Source: Bog-532 sp036495425
GTDB lineage: Bacteria > Actinomycetota > Actinomycetes > Streptosporangiales > Streptosporangiaceae
Direction: 5' to 3'
Assembly: GCA_036495425.1 (NCBI GenBank)
Contig: DASXMW010000206.1
Span: forward strand, 1-22,232
Length of the DNA: 22,232 bases
Positions 1 to 5,915 of the stretch are shown here, one piece after another. Made by a program: the position numbers and the translations under genes. Position 1 is the first letter of the stretch. Each line of letters begins with the position of its first letter. Under the pieces are notes generated by a model that was not told where the DNA came from, searched no databases, and worked only from the letters and a program-made list of their open reading frames with translations.

Positions 1-240
1 CGGGGCGGCCGCGATGATCAGCCACGAGACCAGGCCAGAATCGTCCTTCGCATACGTTTGCCGGGCAATGCGTGACGAAGTTGCCCTTATGGGGCCAAGA
101 GGCAGGAACGTCACCTGGGTGCCAGCAACCCCGGGCGTCACCTGGACCTCCCGGGTTGAGGCCGGGCACCCCAAGGATGCGCTACGCTATGGGAACGCCA
201 GGGACGCGGCGGCCCAGATCGCCCCGCAGCCCACGGCAGC

Positions 241-312
241 GGGCGATTGGCTCAGCGGGAGAGCGCCTCGTTCACACCGAGGAGGTCACTGGTTCGATCC
301 CAGTATCGCCCA
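241..312 (+). tRNA. tRNA-Val (anticodon CAC)
   Basis: A 72-nt cloverleaf can be folded by eye. The acceptor arm GGGCGAT pairs with ATCGCCC, the D arm is GCTC/GAGC, the anticodon stem is CCTCG/CGAGG around the loop TTCACAC, and the T arm is ACTGG/CCAGT around TTCGATC. The anticodon CAC reads GUG valine codons. The discriminator base is A312 and the CCA tail is not encoded (the next bases are CCC). An unrelated ORF reads across it in antisense and is spurious. tRNA 3' ends are common integration sites for actinobacterial mobile elements, and the next 3 kb looks accessory. Confidence 0.96.
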
Positions 313-320
313 CCCAGCTC

Positions 321-354
321 AACGGCCGGCTCCAGGCAATGGACCGGCCGTTTT
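321..354 (+). terminator. Rho-independent terminator of the tRNA-Val gene
   Basis: A 9-bp stem (AACGGCCGG at 321-329 with CCGGCCGTT at 344-352) closes a 14-nt loop and runs into four T residues. It lies 8 nt after the tRNA, where a tRNA terminator is expected. It is one of few canonical stem-plus-U-tract terminators in the window. Confidence 0.85.
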
Positions 355-362
355 GATCTTCC

Positions 363-388
363 GGCAGCAAATGGCAGCAACCGTCAGG
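363..388 (+). repeat. Paired GCAGCAA repeat, copy A, just after tRNA-Val
   Basis: Two direct GGCAGCAA units are separated by AT (363-380). Copies with the same architecture are at 989-1008 (same strand) and 3033-3052 (opposite strand). Copy A also forms the left half of an inverted repeat, GCAACCGT at 377-384 against ACGGTTGC at 403-410. The position just downstream of a tRNA fits an integrase arm-type or attachment-site repeat, but that function is inferred. Confidence 0.5.
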
Positions 389-430
389 TGAGTTAGTCCG
401 GCACGGTTGCCATGGGCATCGCGGGTGGCG

Positions 431-451
431 CCAGACCGGGCCTCGGTCTGG
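431..451 (-). terminator. Hairpin terminator after the VOC gene
   Basis: A perfect 8-bp stem, CCAGACCG (431-438) with CGGTCTGG (444-451), closes a 5-nt loop 26 nt past the stop of the minus-strand VOC gene. No U-tract follows, as is common for actinobacterial terminators. Confidence 0.55.
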
Positions 452-477
452 GGTGTACGCCAAGCGGCCGTGAGCCA

Positions 478-963
478 TTACGAACTTTCCTGCGTGCCAG
501 AACCGGGATGGATTACGCGTTCGTCCAGGGATCCGAGTTCCTGAAACAGAGTAAGTTGCAGTCCGGCCGGACCTTCCAGGCGCGAGTTGAGGGAACGCCA
601 TGGTGTCTCGGTCGGGGGCGCCAGTTCGGTAGCTCCCGCAGCCTTGAGTTCCTGAGTGCGCACGTCTGTGTCGTCCACCTCGAAAGCGAGACGGACATGA
701 CGGCTGACCTGGCTTCCGACCTCAACCTGATCAATCATCCGGACTTGCGCTGGATTGGCGATCTCGAGCGTGGCCTGGCCGGCGTTAAGGATGACTACAC
801 GGGCATCACCCTCGCCGTTAAACGCGGCCTGCTCCTCCAGACCGAGCGAGTCACGATAGAAGGCGACCGCGGCGGCGAAGTCGGTGGCTTGCACGACTAC
901 GCGGAGCTGCCGGACTGGACTCGGCCGACCATGGCCGCCTGCGATGCTGGATTCGCTAGTCAT
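478..963 (-). CDS. VOC (glyoxalase/bleomycin-resistance fold) family protein
   Basis: A 161-aa protein, the usual length for a single-polypeptide VOC protein. The N-terminal half carries the pattern in which a beta strand (LRVVVQATD) is followed by AAVAFYRDSLGLEE. The C-terminal half repeats the module with HVRLAFEVDDTDVRTQELKAAG and ends in the strand GLQLTLF. These paired beta-alpha-beta-beta-beta modules form the metal-binding cup of glyoxalase I, ring-cleaving dioxygenases and antibiotic-binding proteins. The reaction cannot be told from sequence. I chose the ATG at 963 because a longer in-frame extension to 1080 is rich in Arg, Pro and Cys and unlike the family. A TACAAT box ends 6 nt before this ATG, which suggests a leaderless mRNA. 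Probably monocistronic. Confidence 0.88.
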   Translation of the reverse strand: MTSESSIAGGHGRPSPVRQLRVVVQATDFAAAVAFYRDSLGLEEQAAFNGEGDARVVILNAGQATLEIANPAQVRMIDQVEVGSQVSRHVRLAFEVDDTDVRTQELKAAGATELAPPTETPWRSLNSRLEGPAGLQLTLFQELGSLDERVIHPGSGTQESS

Positions 964-969
964 GTGCGG

Positions 970-975
970 ATTGTA
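970..975 (-). promoter_or_regulatory. -10 box (TACAAT) of a probable leaderless promoter for the VOC gene
   Basis: Read on the minus strand, TACAAT is followed by six bases and then the ATG at 963, so transcription would begin at or next to the start codon. No Shine-Dalgarno sequence is present, which agrees with leaderless translation. A TTGCTG element upstream could serve as -35 but its spacing (about 15 nt) is short. Confidence 0.55.
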
Positions 976-988
976 GGCGGGACGATTC

Positions 989-1012
989 AGCAGCAAAGTG
1001 CAGCAACTGCAC
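989..1012 (+). repeat. Paired GCAGCAA repeat, copy B, with palindrome
   Basis: AGCAGCAAAG then TGCAGCAACT gives two GCAGCAA units with the same spacing as copy A at 363-380. Sixteen of 20 positions agree, and all differences are outside the repeated units. The second unit lies inside a perfect 6-bp-arm palindrome, GTGCAG-CAA-CTGCAC (998-1012). It sits upstream of the VOC -10 box, so it could be a regulatory site for that gene as well as a relic of integration. Confidence 0.5.
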
Positions 1013-1113
1013 CGCGCTGGCCCCGGCCGCCCTCGGCCAGTCCTCCCACCGCGCGGCTTGTCGTGAGCGGGAATGCGCACTAATCCGGATCAGACGACCC
1101 GGGCCTCAGGGCA

Positions 1114-1248
1114 GTGCGCCAGGCCGAGATCACTGACTCGTGGCGTCAGCCTGTCCGGGCTCCCGACGAGTATGCGGCGGGCATCGCCCGATGGCCTGAC
1201 CCGGAAGGTTACGCCTACCCCGAGATTTCACAAGTCATGGCTCTCTGA
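1114..1248 (+). CDS. Small ORF or gene remnant, 44 aa, hypothetical
   Basis: A GTG-started frame in the gap between the VOC and tautomerase genes. Its product is protein-like for such GC-rich DNA, with balanced Asp, Glu, Tyr, Trp and Ile (for example DEYAAGIARWPDPEGYAYPE) where shadow frames here are Arg/Pro/Ala-rich. The open frame continues upstream to a TAA at 1081, reading SGSDDPGLRA before the GTG. There is only a weak purine run ahead of the GTG. It could be a true small protein or the surviving piece of a larger, truncated gene. I do not recognise the family. Confidence 0.35.
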   Translation: MRQAEITDSWRQPVRAPDEYAAGIARWPDPEGYAYPEISQVMAL

Positions 1249-1266
1249 GCGTGACCCGGACTCCGG

Positions 1267-2094
1267 TCAACCCGCGGCGGGCTGGACGGCCGCAGTGTCG
1301 GCATAGAGCTGAGCGCGAGCGAACTTGCCGTCGGCGACTTCGAACAGCCAAAGGTTCTGAAAGACCACCGTCTTGCCGCTGGCCTTGGGGATTGCGGTGT
1401 TGGTGAGCTGGGCGATGAGGTGATCGTCGGATTCGATGATGTCGTCGAGGTGAACGGTGAAAGATTCCCAGACGTCGCCGCCGCCGGGCGTTCCCGCGAA
1501 GAAGCGAGCGAAAGTGTCGGGGCCGGTGAACTCCCCGCCGTACGGCAGGGTGGCCGGCACCTTGAGGATGAAGTCGTCTCGCAGCATCGGCAGGATGAGG
1601 CTGGGGTCGCGGTGCTTGAACAGTTCGGTAATCGCGTCGGCCATCTCGGCCTTGGTGTAGGCGCTGCGGGTGCCGGTGATCTTCGCGGCGGCATCGAGCG
1701 CTTCGGCCGCCACGACGTCGGTGACGATCACGCCATCGGCGAAGGAAAAGTTCTCCGGCGGCGTGACCGTCATCATGACGAACACGTCCGCCGGCCGGAC
1801 GCCGGCGCCTTCTTCGAGCAGGCGAACCAGTGTCTTGTAGAACTTGCGCTTGGCTCGCTCACCTCGCTTCAGGCCGTCGGTGATCGTGAACACGATCCAG
1901 CCGTCGGATCGCGGGCCGCCTCGGAAGTTGCGGTTGAACTTCAGCTCGCTCGGGTCGTGCTGGTGGATGAGCTGGAAGTGGTCGTCCGGCTTGATGTTCA
2001 GCTCGGCGACCAGTGCGCCGTGTACCGCCTGCGATACGGCTTCGAGGTACTCGGGCGACTTGCCCCGGGCCAGTGAGATGTTGACGAACGGCAT
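1267..2094 (-). CDS. Fusion protein: tautomerase-like domain + SnoaL/NTF2-like domain
   Basis: A 275-aa product. Residues 1-120 match the tautomerase superfamily. The sequence begins MPFVNISLARGKSPEYL, so removal of Met exposes the catalytic N-terminal Pro. This is followed by VHGALVAELNIKPDDHFQLIH, a GGPRSDGW segment, and PADVFVMM with ENFSFADG near the domain end. Residues about 145-270 form a SnoaL/NTF2-like cone (AEMADAITELFKHRDPSLILPMLRDD through FQNLWLFEVADGKFARAQLY), a fold used for small-molecule isomerase, hydratase or binding roles. Both are normally stand-alone proteins of about 130 aa. The start at 2094 is supported by the catalytic Pro and by GGAGAGGA 6 nt upstream; an in-frame extension to 2181 would bury the Pro. 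It is divergent from a TetR gene and shares its operator, so it is the likely target of that repressor. The substrate is unknown. Confidence 0.87.
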   Translation of the reverse strand: MPFVNISLARGKSPEYLEAVSQAVHGALVAELNIKPDDHFQLIHQHDPSELKFNRNFRGGPRSDGWIVFTITDGLKRGERAKRKFYKTLVRLLEEGAGVRPADVFVMMTVTPPENFSFADGVIVTDVVAAEALDAAAKITGTRSAYTKAEMADAITELFKHRDPSLILPMLRDDFILKVPATLPYGGEFTGPDTFARFFAGTPGGGDVWESFTVHLDDIIESDDHLIAQLTNTAIPKASGKTVVFQNLWLFEVADGKFARAQLYADTAAVQPAAG

Positions 2095-2163
2095 GACGGT
2101 CCTCTCCGAGGCGGCCCGAGACGATACAGGGCCGTGCCTCCTGGGCTTGCAGTCAAGGTCTGG

Positions 2164-2185
2164 TAATATGTAGCTCATCATATTA
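2164..2185. promoter_or_regulatory. Palindromic operator between the divergent tautomerase and TetR genes
   Basis: TAATATG (2164-2170) and CATATTA (2179-2185) are perfect 7-bp arms around an 8-nt centre. This AT-rich island is set in otherwise GC-rich DNA. Size, symmetry and location in the divergent intergenic region fit a TetR-family operator that controls both genes. AT-rich hexamers inside it may also serve as -10 elements for one or both promoters. Confidence 0.75.
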
Positions 2186-2213
2186 GATCTACAGGATCAA
2201 GGGGAGGTGCACC

Positions 2214-2819
2214 ATAGGACAGCGATCACAGACCAAGCAGAAGATGGTGCAGGCGGCCAGGCAGCTCATTCGCGAGCGTGGCTACAACGCGACTGCCTTC
2301 TCTGACGTGCTCGAGCGCAGTGGGGCGCCCCGGGGCTCGGTGTACTTCCACTTTCCGGGTGGCAAGACGCAGTTGGCGATGGAGGCGGCCGAGGCACACG
2401 CTCACGAGCAGGTCGCCATCATCGACCGCGTCGCCGAACAGGCCGGTTCTGTCGCCCAGCTCATCGAGCTTTACGTAAACCTCGGCCGCGAGGGCATGGT
2501 GGGTAGCAACTACGCGCGCGGCTGCGGAATCGCGCCCCTCGTGACCGAGGGCGCCGCCCGGGAGTCAGCCGATGTAGGCGAGACGAGCCGCCGCACGTTC
2601 TCGGAGATGACCGACCGCCTGACGTTTCACTTCGTTGCCTTCGGGGTGGACCGGGCCCTTGCGGGCGTGCTCGCCCATGCCGTCATCGCCGGCGTCGAAG
2701 GCGCGATGATCACCTCCCGCGCGCTCCGCAGCCCCGCGCCCTATGACGCCGTGTGCACCGCCCTGGTCAGCCACGCGGCGAGCGTGTCCCCGAAGGCCCC
2801 GGGCCGCAAGCGCAGCTAG
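2214..2819 (+). CDS. TetR/AcrR family repressor (LmrA/YxaF-like), probable ATA start
   Basis: A transcriptional repressor of 201 aa. The N-terminal HTH spans about residues 8-50 (MVQAARQLIRERGYNATAFS, then RGSVYFHFPGGKTQLAMEA). The C-terminal ligand domain has the LmrA/YxaF signature YARGCGIAPLVTEGA and a late VEGAMITSRALRS helix. The first ATG is at 2244 and has no good ribosome site, and starting there clips helix 1. The frame is open upstream: a strong AAGGGGAGG (2199-2207) lies 6 nt before an in-frame ATA at 2214, giving (M)GQRSQTKQKMVQAARQ, a typical TetR N-terminus. So either ATA is used as start, or a former ATG has mutated and the 2244 ATG is used weakly. It is divergent from the tautomerase-SnoaL gene and likely represses both through the 2164-2185 palindrome. 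Confidence 0.85.
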   Translation: MGQRSQTKQKMVQAARQLIRERGYNATAFSDVLERSGAPRGSVYFHFPGGKTQLAMEAAEAHAHEQVAIIDRVAEQAGSVAQLIELYVNLGREGMVGSNYARGCGIAPLVTEGAARESADVGETSRRTFSEMTDRLTFHFVAFGVDRALAGVLAHAVIAGVEGAMITSRALRSPAPYDAVCTALVSHAASVSPKAPGRKRS

Positions 2820-2827
2820 TTCCCGAT

Positions 2828-2843
2828 CCCCGATAGCACGGGG
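2828..2843 (+). terminator. Short hairpin after the TetR gene
   Basis: CCCCG (2828-2832) pairs with CGGGG (2839-2843) around a 6-nt loop, 8 nt after the TetR stop codon. The stem is short and lacks a U-tract, so this is a modest candidate. Confidence 0.35.
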
Positions 2844-3032
2844 CCGCCCTGACACACAACATGACTATGTATGACGAACGGCATATATCGAAGCCACGAA
2901 TTGCCCGGCCGTTAGAGAGGTCAACCTGGTCCCACGCGCGGCCCAGGACTACGCTCCCGCTACGGCGGCGCCAACGCCGGACGCAGCAACCGGGAGCAGG
3001 GGCCCGAGTGGCTAGGGACGGTTGGCGCGGCG

Positions 3033-3054
3033 TTGCTGTCATTTCTGCTGACAG
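3033..3054 (-). repeat. Paired CAGCA repeat, copy C, inverted relative to copies A and B
   Basis: Read on the minus strand this is CAGCAGAAATGACAGCAAC, which matches copy A (GCAGCAAATGGCAGCAAC) apart from a one-base insertion and few substitutions. It also contains the inverted repeat CTGTCA (3036-3041) with TGACAG (3049-3054). With copy A it brackets the VOC, tautomerase and TetR segment in opposite orientation. Confidence 0.45.
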
Positions 3055-3102
3055 GTTTCGTGGTGAGGGTCAGCACCCAGGATCACCGGACGGGTGCTCG
3101 TT

Positions 3103-3128
3103 GATCAGATGTTGACGTCACATTGATC
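3103..3128. promoter_or_regulatory. Imperfect 26-bp palindrome, candidate operator upstream of the STAND module
   Basis: Nested arms GATC (3103-3106) / GATC (3125-3128) and ATGT (3109-3112) / ACAT (3120-3123) surround a centre that contains the 8-bp palindrome TGACGTCA (3113-3120). It lies about 120 nt before the leader ORF. No known regulator can be named, so the function is inferred from symmetry only. Confidence 0.4.
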
Positions 3129-3249
3129 GCGATTTGGTTGCCTCAATGTCGAGAGCACAGCTGTGCCGGTTCCCGTCCTTGACGAGGACAGGATTGGCAC
3201 TGCCGGGCAGACAATCACCGCGTGGTGTTGTGCAGAAAGGATTTCGCTG

Positions 3250-3294
3250 ATGGCACCCCGTCTCGTGTTGCTACTCCCGGGCGGGCCACAGTGA
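3250..3294 (+). CDS. 14-aa leader ORF coupled to the STAND ATPase gene
   Basis: ATG at 3250 follows a good ribosome site (GAAAGGA, 3235-3241, spacing 8 nt) and encodes MAPRLVLLLPGGPQ. Its TGA (3292-3294) overlaps the GTG start of the ATPase at 3291 as GTGA. The ATPase start itself has no clear Shine-Dalgarno. This layout suggests that ribosomes load at the leader and reinitiate on the large gene (translational coupling). The tiny peptide may have no function of its own. Leu and Pro runs could in principle allow attenuation, but I see no obvious alternative stem-loops. Confidence 0.5.
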   Translation: MAPRLVLLLPGGPQ

Positions 3295-5915
3295 GCGTGA
3301 CGACGGCCGGGGCGTATCCTGCACCGCTGATCAGTACCCCTGACCGACGAGTCCGCGTCTTCGTCTCTTCCACGCTGGGCGAACTGGCTGAAGAGCGTCA
3401 GGCCGTCCGGGATGCGATCGCTGAGCTGCGGCAGACCCCGATCATGTTCGAGACCGGTGCCCGGCATCATCCGGCGCGGGACCTTTACCGGGCCTACCTG
3501 TCGCAAAGCGATGTGTTCGTTGGCATCTACTGGCAGAAGTACGGCTGGGTGGCCCCGCAGGAGCAGGTCTCGGGGCTGGAAGATGAGTACCTGCTGGCCG
3601 GGGACCGTCCGAAGCTCATCTATGTCAAGCATGCGGACAGCCGGGAACCACGGCTGTCCGAGCTGCTGGAGCGAGTGCGAGACGATGACGGCGCGGTCTA
3701 CAAGCATTTCCGCACGGTAGACGAGCTCACCAATCTCGTCGCCGACGACCTGGCGGTCCTGCTGACCGAGCGTTTCACCGCGGGAGTCGCGCCCGAGCCG
3801 GCGCGGCTGCGGCCGTCGCGGCTGCCGGTGCCGCCGACCGCCATTATCGGGCGTGAGAACGAGCTGAAAGATGTCGTCGCGGTGCTGAGCGAGCCGGACG
3901 TCCGGCTGCTTACCCTGGCGGGCCCGGGCGGCATCGGCAAGACCCGGCTCGCCCTGGAGGTCGCCGCGGCCATCACCACCGAGCGCGCTGACCTGGATGG
4001 TGTGTGGTTCGTTGACCTGACGCCCACCAGGGATCCTGCGCAGATGCTGGGTGCCGTCGCGTCCGTGCTGGGGATCCGGCGGGAGGGCGCCAGCCCGCTG
4101 ATCGACGTGATGGCCGAGCGGCTCACTGGGCAGCGGATACTGCTGGTCCTCGACAACTTTGAGCAGGTGATGGCGGCTGCGCCGGACCTGGCCGCACTGC
4201 TGTCCGCGTGCCCGGGTCTGACGGTCCTGGCGACCAGCCGCAGCGCACTGCGGCTGCGGGGCGAGCGGGAGATATCACTGGATCCCCTGCCGACACCGGC
4301 GGCTGGCGAACCACCGAGCGTCGAAACCATCGCCCGCTCCGCCGCGGTGCAGCTGTTCGTCGCCCGTGGCCGCCAGGTCAGCGAGGAGTTCACGCTCAGC
4401 GCAGGCAACGCCGAGGCGATTGCGGAGATATGCCGTCGGCTGGACGGGGTGCCGCTGGCCCTGGAACTCGCCGCGGCGCAGCTGCGCCTGCTGTCCCCGC
4501 AAGGATTGCTGCACCGGCTGGGCGAACGGTTCGACCGCTCGCTGGACCTCGGCTCCGGACCGGTGGACCTGCCCGGGCGCCAGCAGACCCTGCGGGCCAC
4601 CATCGACTGGAGTTACAGCCTGCTCGGCCCGAGCGACCAGGCGCTGCTGGCGCAGCTCTCAATCTTTACCGGCGCCTGGACGCTGGAAGCCGCCGAGGCG
4701 GTCGGCTCCACCGGCGAAGTCACCGACGTGCTGACTACGCTGTCGTCACTGGTGGAGCAGAGCCTCGTGCTCGCCCGCCATCATGGCGGTGACGTTGAGC
4801 CGGAATTCACGATGTTTGAGGCAGTCCGCGCGTACGCCCGGGAGCGGCTGGAGGAGCGCGGGGAGTACGAGACGACCCTCAGCCGGCTCACGGACTTCCT
4901 GCGCGGGTTCACCGCGGAGGCGGGCGCGGGCCTGCAGGAACGTGACAACCGGGTGTGGGCCGAACGAGTGGATGGCTATCTGAGTGATCTGCGCACCGTG
5001 ATGGCGCATGCGATCGCGGCCGATGATGCCGAGACCGTGGTCGCGATCAGCGCCCCGCTGTTCAGCTACTGGTGGAGCCACGGCCAAATGGCCGAGATGC
5101 GCGACCTTGCGGAGCACGCGGCCGCGCTGCGGTCCGCGGCCACCCTCCCGCCCCATATGTCGGCGCTGTTGTTGTGGGGCCGGGGGATGCTGCGGATCAC
5201 CTCCGGGCAGAACCAGGAGGCCGAGCCGCTGCTGGAGCAGTTGCTCGCCACGGCCAGCAGGCTGGGTGACGTGCGGCTGCGGGCCCATGCCCTGGCCGGG
5301 CTGGGGGTGTGCCGCGCCACGACCGATGTCGGGGAGGCACGGGGTCTGCTGGCCGAGGCGGTGGCCGCGTTCCGCGGCCAGCACGACCACTGGGGCCTGG
5401 CGTTCGCACTGTCGGCCGGGGGGATGCTGGCGGTCCGGGACGGGGACCCGTCCGCGGCCACCGCCATGCATACCGAAGCACTCGGCATCGCCACCGATAT
5501 TGACAACGCCTTCATGCGCGCGCAGCTGCTGGATCAGCTCGGCATGGACGCGCTGGCGGCCGGGGACATCCCTGGCGCCCGGGGCCGGCTGGCCGCCGGG
5601 GCCGGTATCCACACCGACCTGCAGGACCAGGAAGGAGCGGCGTACTGCCTCAGCGGGCTGGCCGCCATCGCGCTCACCCTGGGCCAGCCCGGCGCCGCGG
5701 CGCAACTGCTCGGCGCGGCCAGCCACGCCCGGACCGTCGCCGGGGTCGCGATCTGGCCCGCCATGCAGCCCCTTGCCGACGCCCTGGACGGCGCCGTCGC
5801 CACCGCCCTCACCGACGTGCAGCTAGCCGAGTCCACCGCCGCGGGCGCGCGGATGCGCCTGACCAAGGCGCTGGTCTACGGGCTCGATGTCACCGCTGGC
5901 GTCCCGGCGTTATGA
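3291..5915 (+). CDS. STAND ATPase: DUF4062 + NB-ARC + TPR-like C-terminus
   Basis: An 874-aa protein. Residues about 19-165 are a DUF4062 domain: RRVRVFVSSTLGELAEERQAV, then DVFVGIYWQKYGWV and SGLEDEYLLA. This Rossmann-like domain is often found at the N-terminus of STAND NTPases. An NB-ARC ATPase follows: Walker A AGPGGIGKTR at 210-219, Walker B ILLVLDNFEQ at about 283-292, the sensor TVLATSRS, and the GVPLALELAA motif. A winged-helix segment (RQQTLRATIDWSYSLLGPSDQALL) and an alpha-helical TPR-like region fill the rest. The ATPase and C-terminus resemble AfsR/LuxR-type actinobacterial regulators, but DUF4062 replaces the DNA-binding or cyclase domain. I prefer the GTG at 3291 over the GTG at 3222 because of the coupled leader ORF and the domain boundary. 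It overlaps the next gene by ATGA, so the two proteins are probably made together. It is a likely ligand- or stress-sensing switch; a defence role is speculative. Confidence 0.9.
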   Translation: MSVTTAGAYPAPLISTPDRRVRVFVSSTLGELAEERQAVRDAIAELRQTPIMFETGARHHPARDLYRAYLSQSDVFVGIYWQKYGWVAPQEQVSGLEDEYLLAGDRPKLIYVKHADSREPRLSELLERVRDDDGAVYKHFRTVDELTNLVADDLAVLLTERFTAGVAPEPARLRPSRLPVPPTAIIGRENELKDVVAVLSEPDVRLLTLAGPGGIGKTRLALEVAAAITTERADLDGVWFVDLTPTRDPAQMLGAVASVLGIRREGASPLIDVMAERLTGQRILLVLDNFEQVMAAAPDLAALLSACPGLTVLATSRSALRLRGEREISLDPLPTPAAGEPPSVETIARSAAVQLFVARGRQVSEEFTLSAGNAEAIAEICRRLDGVPLALELAAAQLRLLSPQGLLHRLGERFDRSLDLGSGPVDLPGRQQTLRATIDWSYSLLGPSDQALLAQLSIFTGAWTLEAAEAVGSTGEVTDVLTTLSSLVEQSLVLARHHGGDVEPEFTMFEAVRAYARERLEERGEYETTLSRLTDFLRGFTAEAGAGLQERDNRVWAERVDGYLSDLRTVMAHAIAADDAETVVAISAPLFSYWWSHGQMAEMRDLAEHAAALRSAATLPPHMSALLLWGRGMLRITSGQNQEAEPLLEQLLATASRLGDVRLRAHALAGLGVCRATTDVGEARGLLAEAVAAFRGQHDHWGLAFALSAGGMLAVRDGDPSAATAMHTEALGIATDIDNAFMRAQLLDQLGMDALAAGDIPGARGRLAAGAGIHTDLQDQEGAAYCLSGLAAIALTLGQPGAAAQLLGAASHARTVAGVAIWPAMQPLADALDGAVATALTDVQLAESTAAGARMRLTKALVYGLDVTAGVPAL

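Larger units (their letters stand above)
2844..3249. other. Non-coding stretch upstream of the STAND ATPase module
   Basis: I find no convincing gene here; the open frames are Arg/Pro-rich shadows. The stretch holds a third copy of the GCAGCAA-type repeat (3033-3052, minus strand) and a half copy GCAGCAACCG at 2983-2992. It also has a 26-bp imperfect palindrome (3103-3128), the inverted repeat GTCCT-TGACG-AGGAC (3175-3189), and the ribosome site of the leader ORF at 3235-3241. The density of dyads suggests a regulated promoter region, but I cannot place a -35/-10 pair with confidence. Confidence 0.5.

Noticed and set aside
156..188. Possible tRNA promoter TTGAGG ... TACGCT
   Set aside because: The spacing of about 21 nt is too long for a confident -35/-10 pair.
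14..601. Open frames across the tRNA (both strands), including an antisense frame ending GDTGIEPVTSSV
   Set aside because: They are shadows of the tRNA-Val gene; the antisense peptide is the familiar spurious translation of tRNA sequence.
412..1083. 223-aa plus-strand frame opposite the VOC gene
   Set aside because: It is antisense to a well-supported VOC protein and matches no domain pattern.
1420..2076. 218-aa plus-strand frame inside the tautomerase-SnoaL gene
   Set aside because: Shadow of the minus-strand gene; composition follows the antisense codons of the real protein.
2861..3115. 84-aa plus-strand frame after the TetR gene
   Set aside because: Arg/Pro-rich, no ribosome site, interrupted by the dyads and repeat copy C; not protein-like.
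3222..3290. Upstream GTG start of the STAND ATPase
   Set aside because: No ribosome site before 3222, and the extension overlaps a leader ORF with its own strong ribosome site.
4746..5726. 326-aa and other minus-strand frames opposite the STAND gene
   Set aside because: High-GC shadows without domain motifs, antisense to a clear NB-ARC/TPR-like protein.
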